64,000 bases of DNA from Bacteroidota bacterium (lineage in GTDB: Bacteria; Bacteroidota; Bacteroidia; NS11-12g; UBA955): the NCBI GenBank assembly GCA_030682255.1, contig JAUXOK010000027.1, positions 1-64,000 on the forward strand. Reading direction: 5' to 3'. The notes under the pieces are model-generated. The model did no database searches, was not told where the DNA came from, and was given only the letters and a program-made list of their open reading frames with translations. Position numbers and translations under genes: made by a program. Shown one piece after another: positions 17,960-25,619 of the stretch (positions are counted from its first letter, which is position 1; every line of letters starts with the position of its first letter).

Positions 17960-19507
17960 ATGAGAACGACAGCAATCATATTCACACTTATTCTAAATTG
18001 GACATTTCTTATTGCCCAGTCGACTTCTATTGACTCTTTGACAACAGATGAAAAACTTACTTCTCAATTAAAAAAACAATTTACTTTAACCCAATACGAC
18101 CACGCAAACATCATAATGCGATTTAATAGGGACACCATTTTAATTGCGGGGTACCTATCAGACTTCACAGTGGGGAACTCACCCAAAAATGTTGTTTACA
18201 GGACAATGAATGGCGGGACAACTTGGGAACTAATAAAGTTTAAAGGCGATGCTTGGATTTACAATACACATTTTCAAAATGACGGAAAAGTTTGGATGGG
18301 TGGTTCTGATGAATACGTTCACTTTTCAAACGACTACGGGACAACTTGGATAGTAAAACCAAAACCATTTAAGCCAATAAATAGAGTTTTATCAATTTAT
18401 ATGATTGACTCTTTAAACGGTATTGCAGGCGGACTTAATAATGGACTTGCTATTACAAATGATAATTGGAAAACTACTCGTCAAATTCCTTCACCTCTTG
18501 ACCAGAAAAAATTTACCATCTCCAAAAATTCAGCAAGAAACAGAATAGATAAAATTGCAATACTTGATTCATTAATTCTTATAAATCAAAATGACCATAT
18601 TTACTATTCAAAGCTAAACCTAATAGAATGGAAAGAATTTAATATTCCAGTAAGTGACTTTTCGATAGACAAGTCGAATAAACAGTGGTCAATTTTTAGT
18701 ATAAGAAACAAAGTTTATGTACTTTCTTCCAGACTTGATTTAATTAAAACCTATGAAGGAACAGACGAATTTTTCAGAAGTAGTGAGTCGTACAACTCAC
18801 CGATTTCACTCGAAGATTTCTTTTCTTCAGAAATAATTAAAGTAAAAATAAAAGCAGTGAAGTATGACTTTGATAAAATGTCAGGGGGATCTATGCGATA
18901 CCCTGTTTATAAGGAAAATATAAAAGAGATGAAAATCAATGATACAGAAAGTATTTCATTACTAAAAGAAATACTTACTACGACAAATAATTATCATAAA
19001 CCACTTTCTCGATCATTTTCATTTACAGAACAAGACTTTGCTTCCTATGATACCTTTTACAGTAAAACTAAAATGAATAGAAAAGAAGAAAAAGTATGGG
19101 GTGGAGACTTTACTTCTCTATTAAATATTGAGAATGAATATTTTATTAACCCAAAACAAACTGTTGCAAATCTAAGTCAAACACTTTTAGACAGCGTTTA
19201 CAAGACTTTTTCTTTCAGAACGTTACTGTTTGAAAAAAATGAACCGTATATAGTGTTGAACTTAGTTAATAGCAAATCTGACACCTTAAAAGTAACAAGT
19301 GAAAATTCAACTCTTTTTAGTTTACCTTGGACAGTAGAATATAATGGACAAGCATTCAAAACATATGACACAAGAATTATAGAATACTTGAGAACTCTAT
19401 TACCAAAAGATTATAACTACTATGACAAGCTGTTTGCGGGAGAATTAATATATAGACTAATCGAACAACGAACAATAAATGAACTTGAATATAAAAACGG
19501 CTACTAA
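17960..19507 (+). CDS. Secreted BNR/YCF48-like repeat protein (cassette 7)
   Basis: A 515-residue protein. The ATG at 17960 (MRTTAIIFTLILNWTFLIAQ) is preferred because it gives a signal peptide and lies outside attC-7; an upstream ATG at 17909 is inside the repeat. The N-terminal half has BNR/YCF48-type blades (MNGGTTWELIKF about 78-89; NDYGTTWIVKPK about 122-133), predicting a beta-propeller. The C-terminal half is unassigned. The TAA stop (19505-19507) lies inside the R'' box of attC-8, and the leader is only 15 bp, so the gene fills its cassette completely. No T9SS sorting domain is visible. Confidence 0.75.
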   Translation: MRTTAIIFTLILNWTFLIAQSTSIDSLTTDEKLTSQLKKQFTLTQYDHANIIMRFNRDTILIAGYLSDFTVGNSPKNVVYRTMNGGTTWELIKFKGDAWIYNTHFQNDGKVWMGGSDEYVHFSNDYGTTWIVKPKPFKPINRVLSIYMIDSLNGIAGGLNNGLAITNDNWKTTRQIPSPLDQKKFTISKNSARNRIDKIAILDSLILINQNDHIYYSKLNLIEWKEFNIPVSDFSIDKSNKQWSIFSIRNKVYVLSSRLDLIKTYEGTDEFFRSSESYNSPISLEDFFSSEIIKVKIKAVKYDFDKMSGGSMRYPVYKENIKEMKINDTESISLLKEILTTTNNYHKPLSRSFSFTEQDFASYDTFYSKTKMNRKEEKVWGGDFTSLLNIENEYFINPKQTVANLSQTLLDSVYKTFSFRTLLFEKNEPYIVLNLVNSKSDTLKVTSENSTLFSLPWTVEYNGQAFKTYDTRIIEYLRTLLPKDYNYYDKLFAGELIYRLIEQRTINELEYKNGY

Positions 19508-19640
19508 CAGCCGTTTTGCAAAAGCGGGGGTTTCGTGCTTTCAAGAAAGTGAAGTGCTAAATTCAAGCTTTGTGCATCTAATGAAGTTTAGTGCTGAAAA
19601 TCCCCGCCTTCGCAAAGCGGCAAAACGTTGTAAGCAAGCC
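19496..19640 (+). repeat. attC-8
   Basis: R'' TACTAAC (19502-19508), extended AACGGCTACTAAC, complements the start of cassette 7 (GTTAGTAGCCATT) with one mismatch. R' is GTTGTAA (19627-19633). Confidence 0.88.
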
Positions 19641-19741
19641 TAGAGAACGACCGTACTCCGAAAAAGGCATCTGAAAAACGAACTTTGACATCTTGAAAAG
19701 AACTTACGGACTGACTTTGGCGACACACAAACCGACCCGAA

Positions 19742-19854
19742 TGTTTTAAAATTTTCCCACCGCACATTTTAAAAAATAATTTTAGCCAGCCGCACATTGG
19801 CACATTTGCAAAACCGCACAAGCCGACACACAACCCAAGTTTTGCAAAAGAGCC
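19742..19854 (+). repeat. Defence-module flank element, 5' copy in cassette 8 (X-Y)
   Basis: GTTTTAAAATTTT and ATTTTAAAAAATAATTTT (X, 19743-19783) match 260-304 almost base for base. Y is ATTGGCACATTTGCAAAAC, loop, GTTTTGCAAAAGAGCCAAT. The inner stem differs from that of cassette 1 (GCAAAAC instead of GGGGTTTGC) but is again complementary, so the structure is conserved rather than the sequence. With attC-8 it accounts for the 430-bp gap before the XRE gene. Confidence 0.75.
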
Positions 19855-19925
19855 AATTTCCCAACGCTCGACAGGAATGTTGATAATAATTTGAAATAAG
19901 TGACGACAAATCAAAAATCTTTTTC

Positions 19926-19947
19926 TAATTTTGACACATTATGTCAA
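19926..19947 (+). promoter_or_regulatory. Promoter -7 box overlapping palindromic operator of XRE gene (cassette 8)
   Basis: TAATTTTG (19926-19933) is a TAnnTTTG -7 box fused to the palindrome TTGACA-CATTA-TGTCAA (19931-19947). The first possible ATG (19941) lies in the right arm; the next ATG is at 19956. Confidence 0.68.
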
Positions 19948-20267
19948 TAGAAGTTATGTCAACAGAAACAATAGGCGAAAAGCTAAGACACATACGAGAA
20001 GAAAAGGAACTTCCATTGCGGAAAGTTGCTGCTTTGCTAGACATTGATGTGGCAATTTTAAGCAAAATGGAACGTGGGGAGCGAAAAATCACAAAAGAAG
20101 TAGTTCTGAAACTTGCCGACATATACGATTACAACGCAGACGAACTTTTGGTTTCGTTCCTAAGCGACAAGATTTTATATGAAATTCAAGATGAAGATTT
20201 AGGAATAGAAGCACTGAAAGTAGCAGAGGAAAGAGCCAAATATATTAAAGCGAATAAGAGGAAATGA
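19941..20267 (+). CDS. XRE-family regulator of the cassette 8 defence module
   Basis: 108 residues from the first ATG, or 103 from the ATG at 19956, which avoids the operator palindrome and may be the real start. The HTH covers about residues 12-66 (LRHIREEKELPLRKVAALLD, then AILSKMERGERKITKEV), closely similar to the cassette 1 regulator (both have PLRK-AALLDID). The C-terminal helix ends EERAKYIKANKRK. Its stop overlaps the following R-M gene by 4 bp. It probably autoregulates the nine-gene operon through the palindrome at 19931-19947 (inferred). Confidence 0.85.
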   Translation: MSIEVMSTETIGEKLRHIREEKELPLRKVAALLDIDVAILSKMERGERKITKEVVLKLADIYDYNADELLVSFLSDKILYEIQDEDLGIEALKVAEERAKYIKANKRK

Positions 20268-23251
20268 CAATAAAGCAACTCATAGAAAAATATACAGCCG
20301 ACAGGGATTATTACTTGACAAGCAAGTATAATGAAACACTGCTTCGCAGTGATTTCTTAGACCCGTTTTTCGAGTTGCTTGGTTGGGACATTAAAAACAA
20401 TGTAGGTAAACCGACCAACGAACGAGAAGTAATTTTGGAAGAAGCATTGAAAGCAAACGCTTCAGAACATTCCAAAAAACCTGATTACACATTCCGACTT
20501 TTTTCTGAAAGAAAATATTTTTTGGAAGCAAAGAAACCTTGTGTTTCTATTGAGTCAAACAACGACACAGCAAAACAAGTCAGACGATACGGATTTACAG
20601 CCAAGTTGAAAATTTCAGTTCTTTCAAACTTCGAATACTTAATTATTTATGATACTTCTGTAAAAGTTGAGAAAGAAGATACATTCCAAAAAGCACTTGT
20701 AAAAAAATACCATTACACTGAATACGAAAGCAAGTTTGAAGAAATCAAACAGCTTTTGGGAAAGGAATCAGTTTATTCAGGAGCATTTGAAACAGAATGG
20801 AAAGAAATTGAAAGTAAAATCAATCAATACTCAATTGACAATTTATTCCTAAACCAAATAAACGAATGGAGAAAAGTTCTTGGTGGTGAAATTTACAAAT
20901 ACGAACCGAAAATTGACGAGCAACAACTTAATGATATTGTTCAAAGCTACATCAACCGAATTATTTTTCTTCGTGTTTGTGAGGACAGAAATTTAGAGGA
21001 CTACCAAACGCTTTTGAAATTTGCCAATACAAATGATTTCAGTGCCTTAATCAAAAAGTTTGAACAAGCCGACAAACGCTATAATTCAGGTCTTTTTGAC
21101 CAATTGCTAAAAGATAAAATTGTAGAAAATATCAGTTCTGTTTTTTGGACTATCATCAAGCAATTATATTACCCTGAAAGTCCGTATTCATTCAGCGTTT
21201 TTTCTTCTGATGTTTTAGGAAGCATTTATGAAATCTTCCTTTCAGAAAAATTGACCGTACAAAGTGGTGCTGTTGTTTTAGTCAAAAAGCCTGAAAATAT
21301 TGACCGTGACATTATCACAACACCGACTTTCATTATAAGCGATATTTTGAGAAATACCGTTTTGAAAAAAAGTGAAGGAAAAACGGATAAAGAAATTCTA
21401 AAGCTGAAATTCGCTGATATTTCTTGCGGTTCAGGTGCGTTTTTATTGGAACTTTTTCAATTGCTCAATGACATTTTGATTGACTACTACCTGAAAAATG
21501 ATAAAACAAAGCTCATTCAAACGAATATCAACACCTACAAACTGCCGTTTGAAATTAAGCGACAACTTTTATTGAATTGTATTTACGGAGTTGATAAAGA
21601 TTACAATGCAGTTGAAGCAGCCAAATTTGGTTTGCTTCTCAAATTGCTTGAAGGTGAAAATGTAAATTCAACCAACAAAACAAAACCTGTTTTACCCGAT
21701 CTTTCACAAAATGTTTTCTTTGGAAACAGTTTGTTGAACCCGAAGCAAGTAACGAATAAGAAAGACCAAGTAATTATCAATCCGTTTGATTTTTCAAAAC
21801 TCCGTTTTGATGTCATTGTGGGCAATCCGCCTTATATGAAGTCGGAGGATATGAAAAATATTACTCCACTTGAATTACCACTTTACAAAGCCAATTACGA
21901 TTCAGCATACAAGCAATTTGACAAATACTTCCTTTTCCTTGAACAAGGAATTAATTTGTTAGCTGATGATGGAATTTTAGGCTATATCGTTCCAAGCAAG
22001 TTTACAAAAGTTGGAGCAGGTAAAAAACTTCGTGAATTACTCGCAGACAAAGAATATTTACATTCCATTGTTTCATTTGGTGCAAATCAGGTTTTTGCAG
22101 ATAAGACGACTTACACTTGTTTGCTAATTTTGAATAAGAAATCTCAAAAGACTTTCCAATATGCCGAAGTAAAAAGCCTGAAAAGTTGGAAAGTAAGAGA
22201 GCCAGATGCGGTAAAATATGAAACACAAAAAACAAAAAGTTTAGATAGTGAAGTATGGGTGCTAATTCCTAGTGAATTAAAACCTGTATTTAAGAAAATA
22301 ATTTCTCAATCTTCCACTCTTGAAAATTTACTTGGAGAGAAGAACATTACAAATGGAATTCAAACAAGTAAGAACCCTCTGTATATCATAACGCCAAATA
22401 AAATAGATAATTCTTTTATTTATTTTGAAATTAAAGGTAAAAAATGGAAGATTGAAAAGGATATTGTTCGCCCATATTATAAAACTCCTTCCAGTAGAAA
22501 ATTAAAAGAGAAATTCAATACATATAAATTTTTAAGTCCTAATTCTTTTGTCATTTTCCCTTATAAAAAGGAAAATGGAAAAGTTGATGTAATTCTCGAA
22601 CCTGAACTTCGAAAGAATTTTCCATTAACACATAGTTATTTCAAATACTATGAAAAAGAAATAAAAACTAGGGATGTTAGTCCTCCAATAAATAAAGATG
22701 ATTGGTTTAAATTTGGAAGAAGTCAACATTTAGATAGTTGGGTGGCTGATGAAAAAATAGTGGTTGGTGTTTTATCAACAGGTGAAAAATATCCTATTGA
22801 TAAAAGAAAAACGATAGTATCATCAGGAGGGACAGCTGGATATTGTATAATAGCTATACCTGACAACTTCGATTATTCCATTTACTACATTCAAGCTATT
22901 CTCAACTCTAAATATTTGGAGTGGTTTAGTGCTTTGTATGGCGAAGTTTTCAGAGGTGGTTACATAGCTAGAGGAACAAAGGTTTTGAAAAATCTACCAG
23001 TCAGAAAGATTGATTTTTCAGATGCCAAACAAAAAGCACTTCACGACAAAATCGTAGAAACTCAAAAAGAATTAATCAGCATTTATGACCAAATAGATGC
23101 TAATGCAGGAAACAAAAGGACTTTAACTCCACTGCAAGGACAATTTGCAAGAGAGAAAGCCAACCTAGAAAAGCTATTAGCTAAACTATACGATTTAGGT
23201 AGTGAAGATTCATTAATCCCATTAATCAAAGAATTGTATGAAGCTAATTAA
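20264..23251 (+). CDS. Type IIG restriction-modification enzyme (Eco57I-like fusion)
   Basis: A 995-residue single-chain R-M enzyme. N-terminal PD-(D/E)XK nuclease: KKPDYTFRL then KYFLEAKKP (about residues 72-92). A helical connector follows, then a gamma-class N6-adenine methylase: motif I FADISCGSGAFLLEL (about 383-397) and motif IV IVGNPPYMKS (about 517-526). The C-terminal about 350 residues form the target-recognition domain (FRGGYIARGTKVLKNLPV and a final coiled helix). Such enzymes cut at a fixed distance from their site. It overlaps the next methylase by 14 bp, which is common where a second methylase modifies the other strand. Confidence 0.9.
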   Translation: MTIKQLIEKYTADRDYYLTSKYNETLLRSDFLDPFFELLGWDIKNNVGKPTNEREVILEEALKANASEHSKKPDYTFRLFSERKYFLEAKKPCVSIESNNDTAKQVRRYGFTAKLKISVLSNFEYLIIYDTSVKVEKEDTFQKALVKKYHYTEYESKFEEIKQLLGKESVYSGAFETEWKEIESKINQYSIDNLFLNQINEWRKVLGGEIYKYEPKIDEQQLNDIVQSYINRIIFLRVCEDRNLEDYQTLLKFANTNDFSALIKKFEQADKRYNSGLFDQLLKDKIVENISSVFWTIIKQLYYPESPYSFSVFSSDVLGSIYEIFLSEKLTVQSGAVVLVKKPENIDRDIITTPTFIISDILRNTVLKKSEGKTDKEILKLKFADISCGSGAFLLELFQLLNDILIDYYLKNDKTKLIQTNINTYKLPFEIKRQLLLNCIYGVDKDYNAVEAAKFGLLLKLLEGENVNSTNKTKPVLPDLSQNVFFGNSLLNPKQVTNKKDQVIINPFDFSKLRFDVIVGNPPYMKSEDMKNITPLELPLYKANYDSAYKQFDKYFLFLEQGINLLADDGILGYIVPSKFTKVGAGKKLRELLADKEYLHSIVSFGANQVFADKTTYTCLLILNKKSQKTFQYAEVKSLKSWKVREPDAVKYETQKTKSLDSEVWVLIPSELKPVFKKIISQSSTLENLLGEKNITNGIQTSKNPLYIITPNKIDNSFIYFEIKGKKWKIEKDIVRPYYKTPSSRKLKEKFNTYKFLSPNSFVIFPYKKENGKVDVILEPELRKNFPLTHSYFKYYEKEIKTRDVSPPINKDDWFKFGRSQHLDSWVADEKIVVGVLSTGEKYPIDKRKTIVSSGGTAGYCIIAIPDNFDYSIYYIQAILNSKYLEWFSALYGEVFRGGYIARGTKVLKNLPVRKIDFSDAKQKALHDKIVETQKELISIYDQIDANAGNKRTLTPLQGQFAREKANLEKLLAKLYDLGSEDSLIPLIKELYEAN

Positions 23252-24848
23252 GAACGCAACAGCCGAGAAATTGAGAGGTGGATTTTATACGCCTGAACCA
23301 ATTGCTGCATTTATTTTGAAGTGGGGCATCAATGGAAGTTCTGATTATGAAATTTTAGAACCAAGTTGTGGTGATGGTGTTTTCCTTGAACAATTGAAAG
23401 AGAACAACCATAAATTCAAATCGGTTACAGCCATTGAATTTGATGATGTAGAAGCAGAAAAAGCGGAAAAGATTAAACTCAACAACAAGAATGTAATCAA
23501 CACAGACTTTCATTTGTATTGCAATGAAACCACTCAAAAATTTGATTTGGTGGTTGGCAATCCGCCTTACATTCGTTATCAATATTTTCAGGAAGAACAG
23601 CAAAATGAAGCCATCAAAGTTTTCAATCGGGCTAAACTAAAATATTCAAAACTGACCAATGCTTGGGTTTCCTTTGTAGTTGGTTCAAGTTTATTGCTCA
23701 AAGAAAAAGGTAAAATAGGTTTTGTGATTCCTGCTGAATTGTTGCAGGTATCTTATGCTCAACAACTCCGTGAGTTTTTGGCTCATTTCTACAATAAAAT
23801 TAATATCATTTCCTTTGAGAAGTTAGTTTTTCCTGACATTCAGCAAGAAGTTGTTTTGTTGCTGTGTGAGAAAAACGGAAGTGATTCACACTTAATTGAA
23901 CATCTTGAATTAAGAGATGCTTCAGACCTTTCAACATTGGATGTAAACATCCTGAAAAGTCCTTCCAAAAAAATAGATTTTAAGTCAAACAAGTGGACTT
24001 ACTATTTTTTGGAACAAGAAGAAATTGACTTTTTAGAACAGATTGCCAAAAAACGAAAAGTTCCGACAATTAGTAATTATGCCAGTGTAGAAGTTGGCAT
24101 TACCACAGGTGCAAATGATTACTTCACCGTTCCTTTGCCAGTTGTAGAAGCTTACGACCTGAAAGAATACGCAAAACCAATGGTTGGCAGAAGTGTACAG
24201 GTCAATAGCGTAATTTTCACGGAAAAGGATTGGAAACTTAACAGACAAACCAAGGCAAAAGCCCATTTATTGGTGTTTCCAGCTAAAGGGAAAATCAATG
24301 GACATAAAGGAGCGAACTCATACATTCGTATGGGTGAATCAATGGGCGTTAACAAAGGCTACAAAACAGGCATTCGTGATGATTGGTTTGTCATTCCTTC
24401 CATCAAACTTTCTGATGCTTTGTTTATCCGTAGAAACAACCTTTACCCTCGTTTAATCTTAAACGAAGCAAACGCATATACAACCGACACAATGCACCGT
24501 GTATTTATGAAAAAAGACACGGACAAAAACGCTTTCATAGCCAGTTTTTACAATTCACTGTCTTTGGCTTTTTCTGAAATTGTTGGTCGTAGTTATGGCG
24601 GTGGTGTTTTAGAACTAATGCCAAGCGAAGCAGGAAAAATACTGCTCCCCTACCAAACCGACAATGCAGATTTACTTGGCACCATAGATAAAATGATGCG
24701 AGAGAAAAAAAGCATTGACGAAATATTAAAAATCACCAACAAGCAAATTCTAAAAGATGGATACGGCTTTACGGATAAAGAAATAAAATTGGCGGATAGC
24801 ATTTGGAAAAAGCTTTCTGCGAGAAGATTAAATAGGAATAAAAATTAA
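23238..24848 (+). CDS. Adenine-specific DNA methyltransferase (Eco57I/TaqI class)
   Basis: A 536-residue N6-adenine methylase with GGFYTPEPIAAFILKW (residues 15-30), motif I ILEPSCGDGVFLEQL (about 38-52) and motif IV LVVGNPPYIRYQ (about 103-114). The C-terminal half (ARP-MVGRSVQ region onward) resembles a target-recognition domain. No nuclease motif is present. It overlaps the type IIG gene by 14 bp and probably protects the site or its complement from that enzyme, or acts as a separate modification module. It is followed by a chain of small WYL and KTSC genes. Confidence 0.88.
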   Translation: MKLIKNATAEKLRGGFYTPEPIAAFILKWGINGSSDYEILEPSCGDGVFLEQLKENNHKFKSVTAIEFDDVEAEKAEKIKLNNKNVINTDFHLYCNETTQKFDLVVGNPPYIRYQYFQEEQQNEAIKVFNRAKLKYSKLTNAWVSFVVGSSLLLKEKGKIGFVIPAELLQVSYAQQLREFLAHFYNKINIISFEKLVFPDIQQEVVLLLCEKNGSDSHLIEHLELRDASDLSTLDVNILKSPSKKIDFKSNKWTYYFLEQEEIDFLEQIAKKRKVPTISNYASVEVGITTGANDYFTVPLPVVEAYDLKEYAKPMVGRSVQVNSVIFTEKDWKLNRQTKAKAHLLVFPAKGKINGHKGANSYIRMGESMGVNKGYKTGIRDDWFVIPSIKLSDALFIRRNNLYPRLILNEANAYTTDTMHRVFMKKDTDKNAFIASFYNSLSLAFSEIVGRSYGGGVLELMPSEAGKILLPYQTDNADLLGTIDKMMREKKSIDEILKITNKQILKDGYGFTDKEIKLADSIWKKLSARRLNRNKN

Positions 24849-24853
24849 GCAAG

Positions 24854-25102
24854 ATGAAAGATGAAATAATTGAAGCAGGTAAGAACTTAAAAACGATTCT
24901 AATTGACTATACTGAAAAAGATGGTTCAAATGAAGGTTGGAGAGAGGTTGAGCCATATAGTTTTCGAGAAAAAAGTGGCGTTGAATACTTTTACGGTTTT
25001 GATATTAAAAAGAACGGAATAAGAGGCTTTATTATTGACTCAATCAATGATATTCAAATTACAAATAATAGTTACACCCCTAGATGGGAAGTTGAGTTTT
25101 AA
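24854..25102 (+). CDS. Small WYL-domain-like protein
   Basis: An 82-residue protein with the core of a WYL domain: REVEPYSFREKSGVEYFYGF, then KKNGIRGFIIDSINDIQIT (about residues 31-71). WYL domains sense ligands, often nucleic acid or nucleotide-like, and regulate many defence operons, usually fused to a DNA-binding domain; here it stands alone. It starts 6 bp after the methylase stop and lies 11 bp before a KTSC gene. Function is inferred only as regulatory or sensory. Confidence 0.6.
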   Translation: MKDEIIEAGKNLKTILIDYTEKDGSNEGWREVEPYSFREKSGVEYFYGFDIKKNGIRGFIIDSINDIQITNNSYTPRWEVEF

Positions 25103-25113
25103 TTCAAAGAAAT

Positions 25114-25323
25114 ATGAAAAGACAATCAGTAGAATCCTCAAATCTTGCATCTGTTGGCTATGATGCAGAAAATGAAATCCTAGAAGTGGAATTTAAGCAC
25201 GGTGGTGTTTATCAATATTTTGATGTGCCTATGCACGTTTTTGAAGAATTGATGGATGCAGATTCACACGGAGTTTATTTTTCAGCCAATATAAGAAATG
25301 ATTATAATTACCAAAAGGTGTAA
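25114..25323 (+). CDS. KTSC-domain protein
   Basis: A 69-residue protein that is almost entirely a KTSC domain: VESSNLASVGYDAENEILEV, FKHGGVYQYFDVP, then DSHGVYFSANIRNDYNYQKV. KTSC domains are small beta-rich modules, found alone or fused to lysyl-tRNA synthetase-type and nucleic acid-related proteins. It lies between the two WYL-like genes, suggesting these three small proteins form one sensing or adaptor unit next to the ATPase. Molecular role not known. Confidence 0.75.
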   Translation: MKRQSVESSNLASVGYDAENEILEVEFKHGGVYQYFDVPMHVFEELMDADSHGVYFSANIRNDYNYQKV

Positions 25324-25325
25324 TA

Positions 25326-25619
25326 ATGAGAAACATAATTATTAATGCCATTAAAAACAGACAACTTCTTGAATTTACATATAATGGACATTTAAGAATT
25401 GTTGAACCACATACTTTTGGTGTATTTAGCAATGGTAACGAGATACTTGTTACATATCAAGTTGATGGTACAAGCGATTCAGGAAAAGTGCCAGACTGGA
25501 GACCTTTTACATTTTCTAAAATTCAAAATTTGCAAATTTTGAACAATACCTTTTCAGGAGCACGGAATGGCTACAAAAAAGGGGATTCAAGATTTCAAAC
25601 AATTTATCAAGATTTATGA
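25326..25619 (+). CDS. Second small WYL-like protein
   Basis: A 97-residue protein with WYL-like features: NIIINAIKNRQLLEFTYNGH (residues 3-22), then RIVEPHTFGVFSNGNEILVT and a DWRPFTFSKIQNLQIL segment. This form (LxFxYNGxxRxVEP...Q.xGxS) is common as a stand-alone protein in defence regions. It starts 3 bp after the KTSC gene and its stop overlaps the RloC-like gene by 4 bp, so it is translationally tied to the ATPase and may control or trigger it (inference). Confidence 0.65.
   Translation: MRNIIINAIKNRQLLEFTYNGHLRIVEPHTFGVFSNGNEILVTYQVDGTSDSGKVPDWRPFTFSKIQNLQILNNTFSGARNGYKKGDSRFQTIYQDL

Noticed and set aside
19588-19914. 108-codon minus-strand frame
   Set aside because: Covers attC-8 and the flank element; no start signal or conserved pattern.
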